Below the pieces are notes generated by a model, which did not search any database, was not told where the DNA came from, and was given only the letters and a program-made list of their open reading frames with translations. Below are positions 25,301 to 35,186 of a DNA stretch of 64,000 nt, piece after piece. The DNA comes from an uncultured bacterium (GTDB taxonomy: Bacteria; Bacteroidota; Rhodothermia; Rhodothermales; UBA10348): contig CALSQR010000001.1 of the NCBI GenBank assembly GCA_943788505.1, forward strand, positions 310,001-374,000, read 5' to 3'. The position numbers were made by a program, and so were the translations under genes. Numbering within the stretch: the first letter of the stretch is position 1; every line of letters starts with the position of its first letter.

Positions 25301-26277
25301 TTAGGAAGCTTGGAGCAGCTGCTTTCTCAAACGCCGCAGGCCTTTTGAGATGAAAAGTGCTCTAATAGTCCCCACATAGTGTCGGACTACGGCATTATCT
25401 CCTTCTTTCGGCGGAAGACCAATGGCGTACGAGGGCGGAAAAAATGAAAAACCATGCTTGGCTGACAAGTGGCGATAGACCTCTTGCTCCACAAGCCAAC
25501 TTTGCATCATCTTCTTGAACTTCTCTGTACCTAAAAGCTCATTTGCGTAATTAATGTTCATGAGCGACTCTGGAAGACAACCAAATCCAGAATTGAAGCC
25601 CACAGTTCCCTCCGATACCTCACCTTCTTTCTTTGCCTTAATCGGTTCCTACCTCCTAACGTGCAGTTCCCTGTTCCACCGGCACGTCAACGCGGCGTCT
25701 TCTTTTTTATTTGCTAGCCAGTCTAGGACTTCTTTTGGCGACTTCAGCACGAGGACGTCGCTATCCATTAAGATCCGTTTACCGGACGTCTGAAATATCC
25801 ATGGGTTAAGGAGTTTCAGCGCTATTCCATTATTCGAAGCCAATCTGAGTAGGTTTTTCGCCCAAGGCACATCTTTGCTAGCTTGTTTCAATGCCTCATC
25901 TCGAGAAACAACTCTCACACCAGGAAGCACAGAGTTTACTTGGTCAATATGTTTTTTTCAAGACTCCCATCACCATATAGAAATACTGGAATTCGTTTGG
26001 GTAGCTGGATCATGAGCGAGTAGAGCGCCCATATGGCGAACTTTACTTCACTATCTTTCGTCAAGATGTGTACCGCAGTCTCACCAGTCTGATATTCAGG
26101 AATTAAAATAGGAGGTAGCTTCAGAGCCTCACGTAGATACTTTCTACCGATGACTCTCAACAAGATGCGATAGATAGAACTATACTTGAACCCGTGCTGA
26201 GACACGAATCTGTAATGTGCCCGACTTAGTTCATCGAGCAGCTTGAATCGAAGACGATCAAATTGTGATTCTTTCAT
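25301..26277 (-). pseudogene. Decayed GT-A type glycosyltransferase
   Basis: Three ORFs (25936-26277, 25649-25930, 25301-25603) are pieces of one gene of about 325 codons. The first two are joined by adding one A to an A7 run (plus-strand T run 25952-25958): VFLYGDGSLEKK then HIDQVNSVLPGV. The second and third are in the same frame, separated by one TAG (25649-25651) and 15 open codons. The DxD motif appears in ILMDSDVLVL and a GFNSGFGCLPES acceptor-site segment follows, as in GT-A nucleotide-sugar transferases. Two independent lesions argue for real decay, though a -1 slip on A7 could mend the first. It stands between an L,D-transpeptidase and lepB, away from other sugar genes. Confidence 0.75.
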
Positions 26278-26321
26278 TGCCTTATTTTACCGTAATCTTG
26301 ACGGGCCGAGAAATCTGACGA

Positions 26322-27440
26322 TCACTGAATCATGGAGAAGAGCCGGCCGAATCGTGGCAACATGGCGTCTTTGTCCCAGCTGAAATAGACGAGAATTGCT
26401 TTACCGACCACGTGATCCATGGGAACGAACCCCCAAAAGCGACTGTCCTCTGAGTTGTCCCGGTTGTCACCCATTGCGAAGTAGTAATTCTGTTCGAAGG
26501 TGTATTCGGATACGACTTGCCCATCTATCAGAAATCCTCCATCCGGAGTGCTAGCTGTCTGATGTCCCTCGTAGCGACTGATCACCGTTCTATAAATTTC
26601 CCAATTTTGGTCTGTTAGGGTGACGCTCTCCCCTTCCGATGGAATTGTTACCGGTCCGTAGTTATCTGGCGTCCAGCCTCTTCCTGGCGGATACATAGCT
26701 GCATCATATACAGAATTCGTTGGAGCTATCGCCGGCTCGACCCGATCAACCCATGGCCAGGAGGCGATGACACTAGCGGCATTTTCGGTGGTGATAAGCT
26801 GCACTTTAGACGGATCAGCACCTTGAATCACGTCAGAAATACCAAGCTCTTCAAGCGCAGATCTGTTTAACTGTACTCTGGGGTCTGTCTTGTGAATCAA
26901 CCAATACTGCTGCATTTCTTCTTGTAATGGGATAGACTCACCATCTACAATGACCTGCTTGTTCTGAACTTGAATCGACTCACCAGGTAACCCCATAATT
27001 CGCTTTATGTAGTGCATTCGGCGCTCAATTACATCTACCTCATCTGCTGGCCAGTTGAAGACGACGGCATCTCCGCGCTTGACGTCAGAAAAACCAGGCA
27101 AGCGTGTGTATGGAAAGGACAAGCCTTTCAGGTAAATCTGAGTAAAAGGCACGCCTATTGTCATGGGCGTTCTCGTACCATAATGCATCTTAGATACGAA
27201 GAGATAGTCTCCGACAAGGAGGCTCTTTTCCATGGAAGGGGTTGGAATCCGGAACAGATCAAAGAAAATCGTCCTTAGGATTACCATGACCACGATGGCG
27301 AATATCATGGCATCCAACCATTCGCGTACCTTCCCTTTCTGGGGCACAGCACGATCTTGAGACTGCTGTTGAGCCTTTTGTCGTTCTGCGCGGCGCTTGG
27401 TTCGCTCGCTTTTTCTGGATTCCTTTCGGCTTTTTGCCAC
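26322..27440 (-). CDS. lepB: Signal peptidase I LepB
   Basis: Membrane serine protease that removes signal peptides of exported proteins. The N-terminus is very basic (KSRKESRKSERTKRRAERQK), followed by one membrane helix (AMIFAIVVMVILRTIFF). The catalytic Ser is in RIPTPSMEKSL (about residue 72), the Lys in HYIKRIMGLPGE, and the C-terminal box is MGDNRDNSEDSRFWG. At 372 aa it has an insertion of roughly 90 residues between the Lys box and box E, as in other Bacteroidota. GTG start, 1 nt after the stop of the upstream gene, in a lepA-X-lepB operon. Confidence 0.95.
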   Translation of the reverse strand: MAKSRKESRKSERTKRRAERQKAQQQSQDRAVPQKGKVREWLDAMIFAIVVMVILRTIFFDLFRIPTPSMEKSLLVGDYLFVSKMHYGTRTPMTIGVPFTQIYLKGLSFPYTRLPGFSDVKRGDAVVFNWPADEVDVIERRMHYIKRIMGLPGESIQVQNKQVIVDGESIPLQEEMQQYWLIHKTDPRVQLNRSALEELGISDVIQGADPSKVQLITTENAASVIASWPWVDRVEPAIAPTNSVYDAAMYPPGRGWTPDNYGPVTIPSEGESVTLTDQNWEIYRTVISRYEGHQTASTPDGGFLIDGQVVSEYTFEQNYYFAMGDNRDNSEDSRFWGFVPMDHVVGKAILVYFSWDKDAMLPRFGRLFSMIQ

Positions 27441-27441
27441 G

Positions 27442-28341
27442 TTAACTGCCTTCTTCCTTATCGGATTGTTCTATGGGATCTGCCTCCGTTTCGGGAGCAA
27501 GGATAGGCGCAGGTCGTCCTGTGCTCAAATCCGGACGGTCAATACGCTGGTCGAAATAAGATGCTCCATCAAATCCCGTCAAATACCATGTCTGTTGATC
27601 TACGTTGTAATAGTAGTCGGTAAAAGGTCTACGGCGCGCTTTTGGAATGAGTTGCCCTAGAAACTGTTCTTTAATGACCGAAAGAGATGACCTAAATCTC
27701 ATATCCGCAGCCAACACGATACCTCGGTCCCAGGGACCGTTTACATCCAGGACGATCACATTGATAGAGTCGTTCAATGCGAACCAATATTCAAATTCGA
27801 TTACCTGCTCTCGCAATAAGGAATCTGGATATCCCATTTCAACTAGCGTCTTGGTTGGTGCACCAAACAAGTCTTGAAGCCGGGAGCGTATATCTCGGGT
27901 TCGTAAGGTGTCTAGCAGCGAACGCGAGTTACTACCTGTGAAAGCCCATCGTGTTGAGTCAAACAAGTCCTTATAAACGGGTGCTTCCAATCGGTTAATT
28001 GAAGTCCATGATTGGACCCTAAAAAGCTCCAGCGGGTCAGGAAGACTGGCAGCAAGCCGATCATGCTCTAGTTGCTGTAGCCAGGCACGAAGCGAATCAC
28101 TTTGGTTTGGAATCCTTTCGAAGTCACGATAGGCTATTCGCTGCCCGGCTCGCTTGGCATCTCTTTCTGCTAAATAGCTTGTCCTGGCTTGCATGTAGCG
28201 TCGCAAAAGCTCAGAGGAAGTGATTTCTTGAGCAGTAGCTGCTTGAATTGTTGCAAAACCAAAGGCTGCACTGAATACAACCACCAAAATGAGGAGCACC
28301 CAGCGACGCGTTCTTACCGTGTCTGTTCGGGGTCTCTTCAC
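27442..28341 (-). CDS. Unknown exported protein between lepA and lepB
   Basis: 299 aa, not recognised. A basic start and hydrophobic stretch (RRWVLLILVVVFSAAFGFATIQAATAQE) give a signal peptide or anchor. The rest is soluble, Arg-rich, with EFEYWFALNDSINVIVLDVNGPW in the middle that recalls GWxTD-type Bacteroidota proteins, and a Pro/Glu-rich acidic tail. It begins with GTG 5 nt after lepA and ends 1 nt before lepB, so the three genes form one transcript. A part in export or quality control is suggested by position only. Confidence 0.75.
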   Translation of the reverse strand: MKRPRTDTVRTRRWVLLILVVVFSAAFGFATIQAATAQEITSSELLRRYMQARTSYLAERDAKRAGQRIAYRDFERIPNQSDSLRAWLQQLEHDRLAASLPDPLELFRVQSWTSINRLEAPVYKDLFDSTRWAFTGSNSRSLLDTLRTRDIRSRLQDLFGAPTKTLVEMGYPDSLLREQVIEFEYWFALNDSINVIVLDVNGPWDRGIVLAADMRFRSSLSVIKEQFLGQLIPKARRRPFTDYYYNVDQQTWYLTGFDGASYFDQRIDRPDLSTGRPAPILAPETEADPIEQSDKEEGS

Positions 28342-28346
28342 CGGTA

Positions 28347-30152
28347 TCAGTCCTCCATCGAGAGAACAGCAAGAAATGCCTCCTGGGGCACTTCGACACT
28401 GCCAACCTGCTTCATGCGCTTTTTACCTGCCTTCTGCTTTTCAAGAAGCTTGCGTTTACGGGAGATATCTCCGCCATAACATTTGGCAGTAACGTCCTTT
28501 CGTAGCGCCTTGACCGTTTCGCGCGAAATAATTCGAGACCCGACTGCAGCCTGTAAGGCAACGTCATACATCTGTCTTGGAATCAATTCACGTAGCTTGG
28601 ATACCAATCGTCGACCCATGTCATACGCTTTATCGCGGTGGACGATAGTCGATAGGGCATCTACTGGATCACCGTTGATCATAACGTCTAACTTGACGAG
28701 GTGACTTTCACGGTAATTCAGGTATTCATAGTCAAGAGACGCGTATCCGCGACTAATACTTTTCAGCTTGTCATAATAATCGAAGACGATCTCAGCCAAC
28801 GGAAGATGGTATTCCAGACTGACTCGTTCTGTGTCCAAGTACTGCGTATTGATGTAGGTACCTCGACGATCCTGACACAATTGCATCAGTCCTCCGATAT
28901 ACTCAGTTGGCGTGATAATTTCCGCCTTGACGTATGGCTCAGATATCTGACTTATCACACCAACTTCTGGCATGTTCGACGGGTTCTCGACGGTTATCTC
29001 CGATGAATCCGTTTTTAACACCTTGTACTTTACGTTCGGGACCGTCGTGATAATATCTAGTCCAAATTCGCGGTCGAGCCGTTCCTGAACAATCTCCATA
29101 TGGAGTAGTCCCAGGAAACCAACTCGAAAGCCAAATCCTAGGGCGATCGATGTCTCAGGCTCAAATGTCAGAGCTGCATCATTGAGCTGAAGTTTCTCAA
29201 GGGATGCTCTAAGCTCCTCGAATTCGTCTGCATTGGTCGGATAAACACCAGAAAAGACCATTGACTTGGCTTCCCTGAACCCAGCAATAGCTTCGGTGGC
29301 TCCACGCTCGCGTGTCGTTACTGTATCACCGACCTGCGTATCCTTGACGTTCTTGATGGACCCAATAATGTAGCCAACATCTCCAGCTGTCAATTTCTTA
29401 ACAGGCTCCATCTTCATGCGCAAGAAGCCAATCTCTTCTGCATCTGTTTCCTTGCCTGTGGCCATGAAGCGGATGCCTTGACGCGACTCCAACGTGCCAT
29501 CAAAAATACGCGCGTAGACAATGGACCCTCTGTAGGTATCAAACACGGAGTCAAAAATCAGAGCCTTCAGAGGCGCATCAGGATTGCCTGAGGGCTCCGG
29601 AATTCGCGCTACAATCTTCTCCAGTAGGTCGTGCACTCCAACACCTGTTTTGGCACTGATCCGGAGAATGTCCTCCGCTGGTTCGCCAATCAGGTTTTCA
29701 ATTGTTTGAGCAACCGCGTCTGCATTGGCGCCCGGTAAATCGACTTTGTTTAGTACAGGAATGATTTCGAGGTCGAGCTCCATGGCTAGAAGGAGATTCG
29801 AAATAGTCTGTGCTTCGATTCCCTGGGCAGCGTCCACTACCAGAATTGCCCCTTCACACGCCTCTAGGGCTCGCGAGACCTCGTAGGTAAAGTCTACGTG
29901 TCCCGGTGTGTCGATCAGGTTGAGCACGTACGGAGACCCATCGTCAGCCGTATAATTCATGCGGATCGCGTGACTCTTGATCGTGATCCCGCGTTCCCGT
30001 TCCAAATCCATGGAATCCAGGACCTGGTTTTGAAGCTCTCGCTTAGATAGCGTGCCGGTAAGTTCAAGAAGCCGGTCCGCCAGCGTACTCTTTCCGTGAT
30101 CAATATGTGCGATGATGCAGAAATTCCTGATTCTGCTTTGCTCAGTAGACAT
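28347..30152 (-). CDS. lepA: Elongation factor 4 (LepA)
   Basis: Ribosome-associated translational GTPase, 601 aa, the normal length. G motifs: [10 protein letters not shown] (G1), DTPGHVDF (G3), NKVDLPGA (G4) and SAKTG (G5). The C-terminal LepA-specific domain shows [19 protein letters not shown] and [17 protein letters not shown]. The gene leads a lepA-X-lepB operon, the same pairing as lepA-lepB in E. coli with one added gene. Confidence 0.97.
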   Translation of the reverse strand: MSTEQSRIRNFCIIAHIDHGKSTLADRLLELTGTLSKRELQNQVLDSMDLERERGITIKSHAIRMNYTADDGSPYVLNLIDTPGHVDFTYEVSRALEACEGAILVVDAAQGIEAQTISNLLLAMELDLEIIPVLNKVDLPGANADAVAQTIENLIGEPAEDILRISAKTGVGVHDLLEKIVARIPEPSGNPDAPLKALIFDSVFDTYRGSIVYARIFDGTLESRQGIRFMATGKETDAEEIGFLRMKMEPVKKLTAGDVGYIIGSIKNVKDTQVGDTVTTRERGATEAIAGFREAKSMVFSGVYPTNADEFEELRASLEKLQLNDAALTFEPETSIALGFGFRVGFLGLLHMEIVQERLDREFGLDIITTVPNVKYKVLKTDSSEITVENPSNMPEVGVISQISEPYVKAEIITPTEYIGGLMQLCQDRRGTYINTQYLDTERVSLEYHLPLAEIVFDYYDKLKSISRGYASLDYEYLNYRESHLVKLDVMINGDPVDALSTIVHRDKAYDMGRRLVSKLRELIPRQMYDVALQAAVGSRIISRETVKALRKDVTAKCYGGDISRKRKLLEKQKAGKKRMKQVGSVEVPQEAFLAVLSMED

Positions 30153-30554
30153 TCAGGCGGACAGCTGGCGTGATGGTGTCAGGATTGGGTTTGATCGACG
30201 TATAATAACATCAGTACTCCCCGGTTCCTGTGATCCGGGTTTGCTGCTGCACATTCGGTGTGAATCCTCTTAACTACAATCTGATTCCCAACTAATCGTT
30301 AGCTTTGAGAACAACGTATTTGCTATCGGGTTGGATCAGCAAACGGGACAGGTCAGGGAGAAAAGGGGACAATAAATGGAATTTATTTTTTGATTTTACA
30401 GCTTGAAACGTCCGTACTTCTTGAAAAGAACCACCCTATCCCGCTGTGCCACTAAGCCTTACAGCTATTAACTAATGTTCTTATTGATCAAAAGGCCAAT
30501 TTTGGGTAATTCGCGCTCTCTTCGTGTACTAGAGTTGACTGAGGGTAATTGAGC
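30153..30554. other. Divergent intergenic region, 402 nt
   Basis: Lies between lepA (minus) and the ECF sigma gene (plus). It must hold both promoters. One sigma-70-like promoter for the sigma gene is listed separately. No ORF, tRNA or strong terminator is visible; a 5-bp CCCGG/CCGGG hairpin near 30215-30240 is weak. Confidence 0.5.
30484..30512 (+). promoter_or_regulatory. Possible promoter of the ECF sigma operon
   Basis: TTGATC, a 17-nt spacer and TAATTC match the sigma-70 layout about 43 nt before the ATG at 30555. Bacteroidota housekeeping promoters often follow another consensus, so this is only a candidate. Confidence 0.3.
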
Positions 30555-31148
30555 ATGCGATCCATTGCGGAAGAGCAGTTTCAATCCTGGAGTCACGGTC
30601 TTTTACAGTCCGACGAGGCGTCTTACGCCGAGCTCTTCGATGCGAGCTATGATGCACTTCATCGTTATTCGATGTACATCACGCACGACGCTGTCTCGGC
30701 TTCTGACATCTTACAAGATGTGTATTTAAAACTGTGGCAGGTGCGCGAAACTATCGATCCGGAACGTTCTCTTAGAGCGTTGATGTATCAGATGGTGCGC
30801 AATTACTCACTCAATCACGAACGCCAGAAGAAGCGGCATGCCGCAGAAGCCATTGAGGCTGATCACCCTTCTGTCGGCTTTGACAGTGTGAATGACGATG
30901 AGATTGATGCAGCCCTTCTGAAGATGCGTCTTCAGGAATGGATTGACGAAATGCCGGAACGCAGAAAAGAAGCGTTCATGCTGAGTCGTTTCGAGGGTTT
31001 GAGCCATGAAGAGATAGCTTCTTTAATGGACCTAGCACCCAAGACTGTTAACAATCACATCGTTCTGGCACTCCAGCACATTCGGAAGAAGCTGGAGGCC
31101 TTTAAGGAACGGGAATCATTTTATGGCTCCCGCCCCTCGAACACATAG
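30555..31148 (+). CDS. ECF RNA polymerase sigma factor
   Basis: Sigma-70 family factor of the extracytoplasmic function group, FecI-like. Region 2 is visible as YDALHRYSMYITHDAVSASDILQDVYLKLWQ (about residues 36-66) and region 4 as RKEAFMLSRFEGLSHEEIASLMDLAPKTVNNHI (about 145-177). The ATG at 30555 has GAGGG 9 nt upstream; the TTG at 30549 in the track is too close to it. The next genes are a FecR anti-sigma and a TonB receptor with an STN domain, so it is probably released when that receptor is occupied and then transcribes the receptor gene. Confidence 0.92.
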   Translation: MRSIAEEQFQSWSHGLLQSDEASYAELFDASYDALHRYSMYITHDAVSASDILQDVYLKLWQVRETIDPERSLRALMYQMVRNYSLNHERQKKRHAAEAIEADHPSVGFDSVNDDEIDAALLKMRLQEWIDEMPERRKEAFMLSRFEGLSHEEIASLMDLAPKTVNNHIVLALQHIRKKLEAFKERESFYGSRPSNT

Positions 31149-31187
31149 GATGTATTGCACATAAGATGTATAACACATTGAGTTTTT

Positions 31188-32129
31188 GTGAGCCTAAGAA
31201 ACTTCACATACGAACCAACTGAGCAACTCTTCGACGGTCTATCGACTGACGAGAGTATTCAGCTTGGACACATCTGGGATCTGTGCGAAAGCGCGCAGCA
31301 AACAGATACTGATCCTAGGAAAGCACAGGTTCGTAGCGCAGTCTTGGCACAAATCAACGATAGTGCAGCTTTTTCGTCGGCACATTCTGTTGAATCTCGT
31401 CCAGCACGACCACCTGCACGGATTTATAGGATGCGGTTTCGTGCAGTTTCAATCGCTGCCGCAGTTGTTTTAGGCCTCAGCATGCTGTTATCCCCTTCCC
31501 ATGATCAGTTCAGGGCGCCGACCGGGTCAGAGTTGACCACTGTCTCTCTTGCAGATGGATCTACAGTTGACCTTGCTCCTGGAAGTCGCCTTATTGTCAA
31601 AAAAGGTTTCAACGACCATCATCGTGATGTGGCACTGATTGGAGATGGTTTTTTTGATGTGCAGCCTGGCACTACACCATTCGAAGTTTCAACATTTGAT
31701 GCCACAACTACTGTTCTTGGTACAAGCTTTGGTATTTCGGCTTGGCCAGGAGCAATCGCGGCGAGTACAGAAGTATTAGTCGCCACCGGTCGCGTACAGG
31801 TTCAGGGTAGTAACGGTGAAGTCTTACTTGCTGCCGACCAGATGACCAGTTCTGATGACGTCACGATTCAAGAAGTTGATATATCGGCAAAGTTAGCATG
31901 GCTATCGGGTGGGTTCTCCTATCAAGATGAGCTGATTGGGAATGTACTGGACGATGTAGAACGCAGGTTCGACATCAAGGTAAAAGCTCCTTCTTCCATT
32001 CGTCTTCGTCCCATAACAATCCATCGAAATGAAGTGGGTGATGCGAGCGAGTTTCTGGGGGATATTGCTGCAACCATCAGTGTTCGATATCGTCAAAGAG
32101 CAAACGGATACGAAATGTACCTGAACTAA
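31188..32129 (+). CDS. FecR-type anti-sigma factor
   Basis: Inner-membrane sigma regulator, 313 aa. A cytoplasmic segment of about 80 residues is followed by one membrane helix (VSIAAAVVLGLSMLL, about 84-98), the periplasmic FecR domain (TVSLADGSTVDLAPGSRLIV ... VLGTSFGI), and a C-terminal STN-like domain (NVLDDVERRFDIKVK). It relays receptor occupancy to the ECF sigma factor encoded 39 nt upstream. The start is GTG. A terminator follows it, so the receptor gene probably has its own promoter. Confidence 0.9.
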   Translation: MSLRNFTYEPTEQLFDGLSTDESIQLGHIWDLCESAQQTDTDPRKAQVRSAVLAQINDSAAFSSAHSVESRPARPPARIYRMRFRAVSIAAAVVLGLSMLLSPSHDQFRAPTGSELTTVSLADGSTVDLAPGSRLIVKKGFNDHHRDVALIGDGFFDVQPGTTPFEVSTFDATTTVLGTSFGISAWPGAIAASTEVLVATGRVQVQGSNGEVLLAADQMTSSDDVTIQEVDISAKLAWLSGGFSYQDELIGNVLDDVERRFDIKVKAPSSIRLRPITIHRNEVGDASEFLGDIAATISVRYRQRANGYEMYLN

Positions 32130-32158
32130 TCCGCGTCACATCTACGGACTATGTTCAG

Positions 32159-32190
32159 CCGATTCCTTAATGGGGAAATCGGTTTTTTTG
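32159..32190 (+). terminator. Rho-independent terminator after fecR
   Basis: CCGATTCC and GGAAATCGG pair with one bulged A around a TTAATGG loop, followed by seven T. It would end the sigma-fecR transcript before the receptor gene, or attenuate it. Confidence 0.65.
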
Positions 32191-32267
32191 TATACATAAG
32201 TCATTAGTGAGTGGACGACTACGCGATTAGATCGGCATTTTTTGTATCTTGCTTATCTCAGATCTCC

Positions 32268-35186
32268 ATGCGGCACTCTGAATTTCCACAGGACGTCATT
32301 CCTTTCGGACATTCCAACTCCAGCCAGTCTTACCTGAACGGTGCTACGGGCATTCGATCCACCGTTCTCCTGTTGACCTCGTTGCTGACGGTCACTGTTT
32401 TCCTGTCTCCAATCTTAACTACCGCTCGTGCTCAGGATCAGTCTGCGCGCTACACGATGGCTTGGCGTGGGGTATCACTGAGTAGCGCCCTATTACAGTT
32501 CCGGGAGGCTACGCGTATCGACATTTCCTGGGATCCTCTTCTCACAGAAGGCAAACGTGTGTTTTGCGTGGCGGAAAGCCTGCAATCTGAAGAGATCCTT
32601 CAGTGTATTCTAAAGGGAACAGGTCTAGATTTTGTTAGGCGCTCTAGTGGTCTTTATGTATTGGAGGTTGCTGCAGAGGGAATCCCCCTGTACGGAGATC
32701 TACGTGGGATTGTGCTGGATGCTGAGACTGAACAACCACTTTCCTTTGCCCATATTCTCATTGCTGATGCCGATCGAGCAAGTATCGCTAATCTGGATGG
32801 TCTGTTCATTTTCCCAAGACTTCTGGCCGGAGAGTACCGCCTTAGAGTGAGTCATCTAGGGTATGCAGCAAACGAGACGACGGTAACAATCGCTGCGGGT
32901 TCAAGCGAGAGCATAGAGGTAATTCTTGAGACTGATGAACCGTTACTGATATCTCAGGTCATTGTAGATGGAATCGGAATGATGCCCTCCTCCACCCTAC
33001 TCGGAGCTCCATCTGCCAATCAGGAAGAGGTCTCCTCGCGCCTCTCGTCGGGATCCGTAGGAGTGTTGCAAAGCCTGGACGCCATGCCGGGGGTTCGAGT
33101 TAATGACGCCACAGCGGACATACATATTCAGGGAGGTGAAGCAGGAGAGCACCAATTTAGGCTAGATGGAGCTCCTGTATTCCTCCCGCTTAACGTTGCC
33201 TCTTTCATTGGGCCGTTTAGCCCATTCGCCCTCGGGAAGATCACCGTCAACAAAGCTGGCTTTGGTGCCACGTTAGGAAGTCAGATTTCAGGAGTGATAT
33301 CTGCGAAGCATGATCTGCGCGCGCCATCCTCGAGAGTCTCGATGTCCGGTGGCAACGGCCAATTGACCCTACAGGTGGACCCGCTCTCTACGAATGCTCG
33401 ACATTCTGGGTTTTGGATACGTCCATCGGGAGCGCGAATCACAACGCTTGGGGCAGCAAGAATTGGCACATGGAGCCTACTAGCGCCGCCTGCACTAGCA
33501 AACCTAATGGATGATTGGAACGTGATTGATACATTTTTACTGTCGGCTTTTGCAGAGAACAATACCCCCTTCGCCAATTTCCCATCAACGGGAGAACCGG
33601 CTATCCAGTTCGCAGATATTCACGCAGCGACTAAGATCCAGTCTGGTTTACGAACAATCACGGCCTCCTCGTATTGGGGGCGTTCAAGTCTGGGAAACAA
33701 CCTCGCCGGCCTAGATATCACAGATGTTGACTTCCCTGCTTCTAGCACATCAAACACAGGTGCTAACAGGTTTAAGGATCTGTATTCCTGGCAGAATGGA
33801 ATGTCTCAGATTCGTGTTTCTGATGTTCGCAGTGCTCATACTCTCACTACATTCGGCGCCCGAGCCAGTTATTACCGCCTCCGACATGACTTTGACGCTC
33901 CAGGAGAGGCATCTGAGCTAACTACCGAAGATGACGGAAACCGCATTTTCGAAACCGCAATTGATGGCAATTTGAACTGGTTTCCGGGCAACGGCCACGA
34001 AGTCGAGATAGGAGGCGAATTGATTCACACTAGCAGCCGATTTACGGTCGCTGGTACGCAACAATTTCCGCTAATTCATGATTCGAATGGTTGGCGCTTG
34101 GCGTCCTACGTTCAAGACCGGGTCAAGGCAGGTGATCATGCTGTCTTTGAGGCGGGAAGTCGCTTCACATGGTTGCATGCAAAACAAAGTCTTTACGCAG
34201 AACCTAGGCTCTCAGCCCGATTCGACTGGGTGGACACGCCCGTGGGTGGTTATTCACTCTATTTGGGCACTGGATTATATCGGCAATTCGTTTCGCAGTT
34301 TGACGTAAGTAGCAGGAGTCCTCGGACATTTGTCTCGTCAACGAGATTCTGGATGGGTAATGACGCTACGGTAACCCCACCAAAAGCAGCTCATTTTGCC
34401 GCTGAAATGCTGTTTTTACCCACTAACAAGTGGTCGATTTCGTTGGAGTCCTTCTACAAACGTCAGTATCACATCCTTTCTGTGGACTATTCGGCTACCA
34501 CGGGAGAACGAATAGAACTCCAACAAGGTGATTTCCTGGAATCAACTCGAGGTCATTCCTGGGGTGTTTCTACTGGAGTGAAACGAAAAGTAGGCCTTGG
34601 GAACGTGAAAGCGCGCTTAGATCACACTGTTTCCCGCAGGCAGATTGCCAACCTATTCGGCAATGAATCGTTATCTGTACCCTGGAATGAGCCACTTCGT
34701 CTGGAATTTTCTGCCGACTTTGTACCCATGAGGCGCACTGTAGTATTAGCTCGGTGGCGTAGTATTTGGGGACGTGAATGGGGCTACCGTAAGTCTTATT
34801 ACGACTTCCTAAGTGCTCACCTGAATGACGTTGATTCTCTTCTTGACCAGATGCGGGAGAATGGTGTTTCCGGAGATGCTATTCGACGCGTTGAACGCCA
34901 AATTTCGAATTACAACCTGACGGATCCTGAATCGCATGTCCTGGCCCCTATCCATCAACTCGACGTGAGTGTAGCGTACTCTCTCGATATAGGGAAATAC
35001 GCACTTCAGTTAAGGGGCGATATCGTCAACGTCTTAAATCGTCAGAATTCGGCCGAATGGCGGTTCCAAATGGATGAGGATTCGTACTTCGGCGGCGGAG
35101 CTACTTCCTCTACGGGCTTGCTCGAACGATCGGACCGATTACTCCTTCCCCGCGTCTTCTCCTTCGCTGCTCGTCTCACTTGGTGA
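32268..35186 (+). CDS. TonB-dependent receptor with STN domain
   Basis: Outer-membrane active transporter and signal transducer. After a signal peptide (TVLLLTSLLTVTVFLSPILTTARAQ) comes an STN domain (SSALLQFREATRIDISWDP ... GTGLDFVRRSSGLYVL), a carboxypeptidase-regulatory-like beta sandwich (LRGIVLDAETEQPLSFAHILI), the plug (GVRVNDATADIHIQGGEAGEHQFRLDG), and a barrel of some 700 residues ending FSFAARLTW. The ATG at 32268 is preferred to the GTG at 32211. With the ECF sigma and FecR genes just upstream it forms a surface-signalling set; the ligand is unknown. Its last 48 nt overlap the 3' end of the convergent lspA. Confidence 0.9.
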   Translation: MRHSEFPQDVIPFGHSNSSQSYLNGATGIRSTVLLLTSLLTVTVFLSPILTTARAQDQSARYTMAWRGVSLSSALLQFREATRIDISWDPLLTEGKRVFCVAESLQSEEILQCILKGTGLDFVRRSSGLYVLEVAAEGIPLYGDLRGIVLDAETEQPLSFAHILIADADRASIANLDGLFIFPRLLAGEYRLRVSHLGYAANETTVTIAAGSSESIEVILETDEPLLISQVIVDGIGMMPSSTLLGAPSANQEEVSSRLSSGSVGVLQSLDAMPGVRVNDATADIHIQGGEAGEHQFRLDGAPVFLPLNVASFIGPFSPFALGKITVNKAGFGATLGSQISGVISAKHDLRAPSSRVSMSGGNGQLTLQVDPLSTNARHSGFWIRPSGARITTLGAARIGTWSLLAPPALANLMDDWNVIDTFLLSAFAENNTPFANFPSTGEPAIQFADIHAATKIQSGLRTITASSYWGRSSLGNNLAGLDITDVDFPASSTSNTGANRFKDLYSWQNGMSQIRVSDVRSAHTLTTFGARASYYRLRHDFDAPGEASELTTEDDGNRIFETAIDGNLNWFPGNGHEVEIGGELIHTSSRFTVAGTQQFPLIHDSNGWRLASYVQDRVKAGDHAVFEAGSRFTWLHAKQSLYAEPRLSARFDWVDTPVGGYSLYLGTGLYRQFVSQFDVSSRSPRTFVSSTRFWMGNDATVTPPKAAHFAAEMLFLPTNKWSISLESFYKRQYHILSVDYSATTGERIELQQGDFLESTRGHSWGVSTGVKRKVGLGNVKARLDHTVSRRQIANLFGNESLSVPWNEPLRLEFSADFVPMRRTVVLARWRSIWGREWGYRKSYYDFLSAHLNDVDSLLDQMRENGVSGDAIRRVERQISNYNLTDPESHVLAPIHQLDVSVAYSLDIGKYALQLRGDIVNVLNRQNSAEWRFQMDEDSYFGGGATSSTGLLERSDRLLLPRVFSFAARLTW

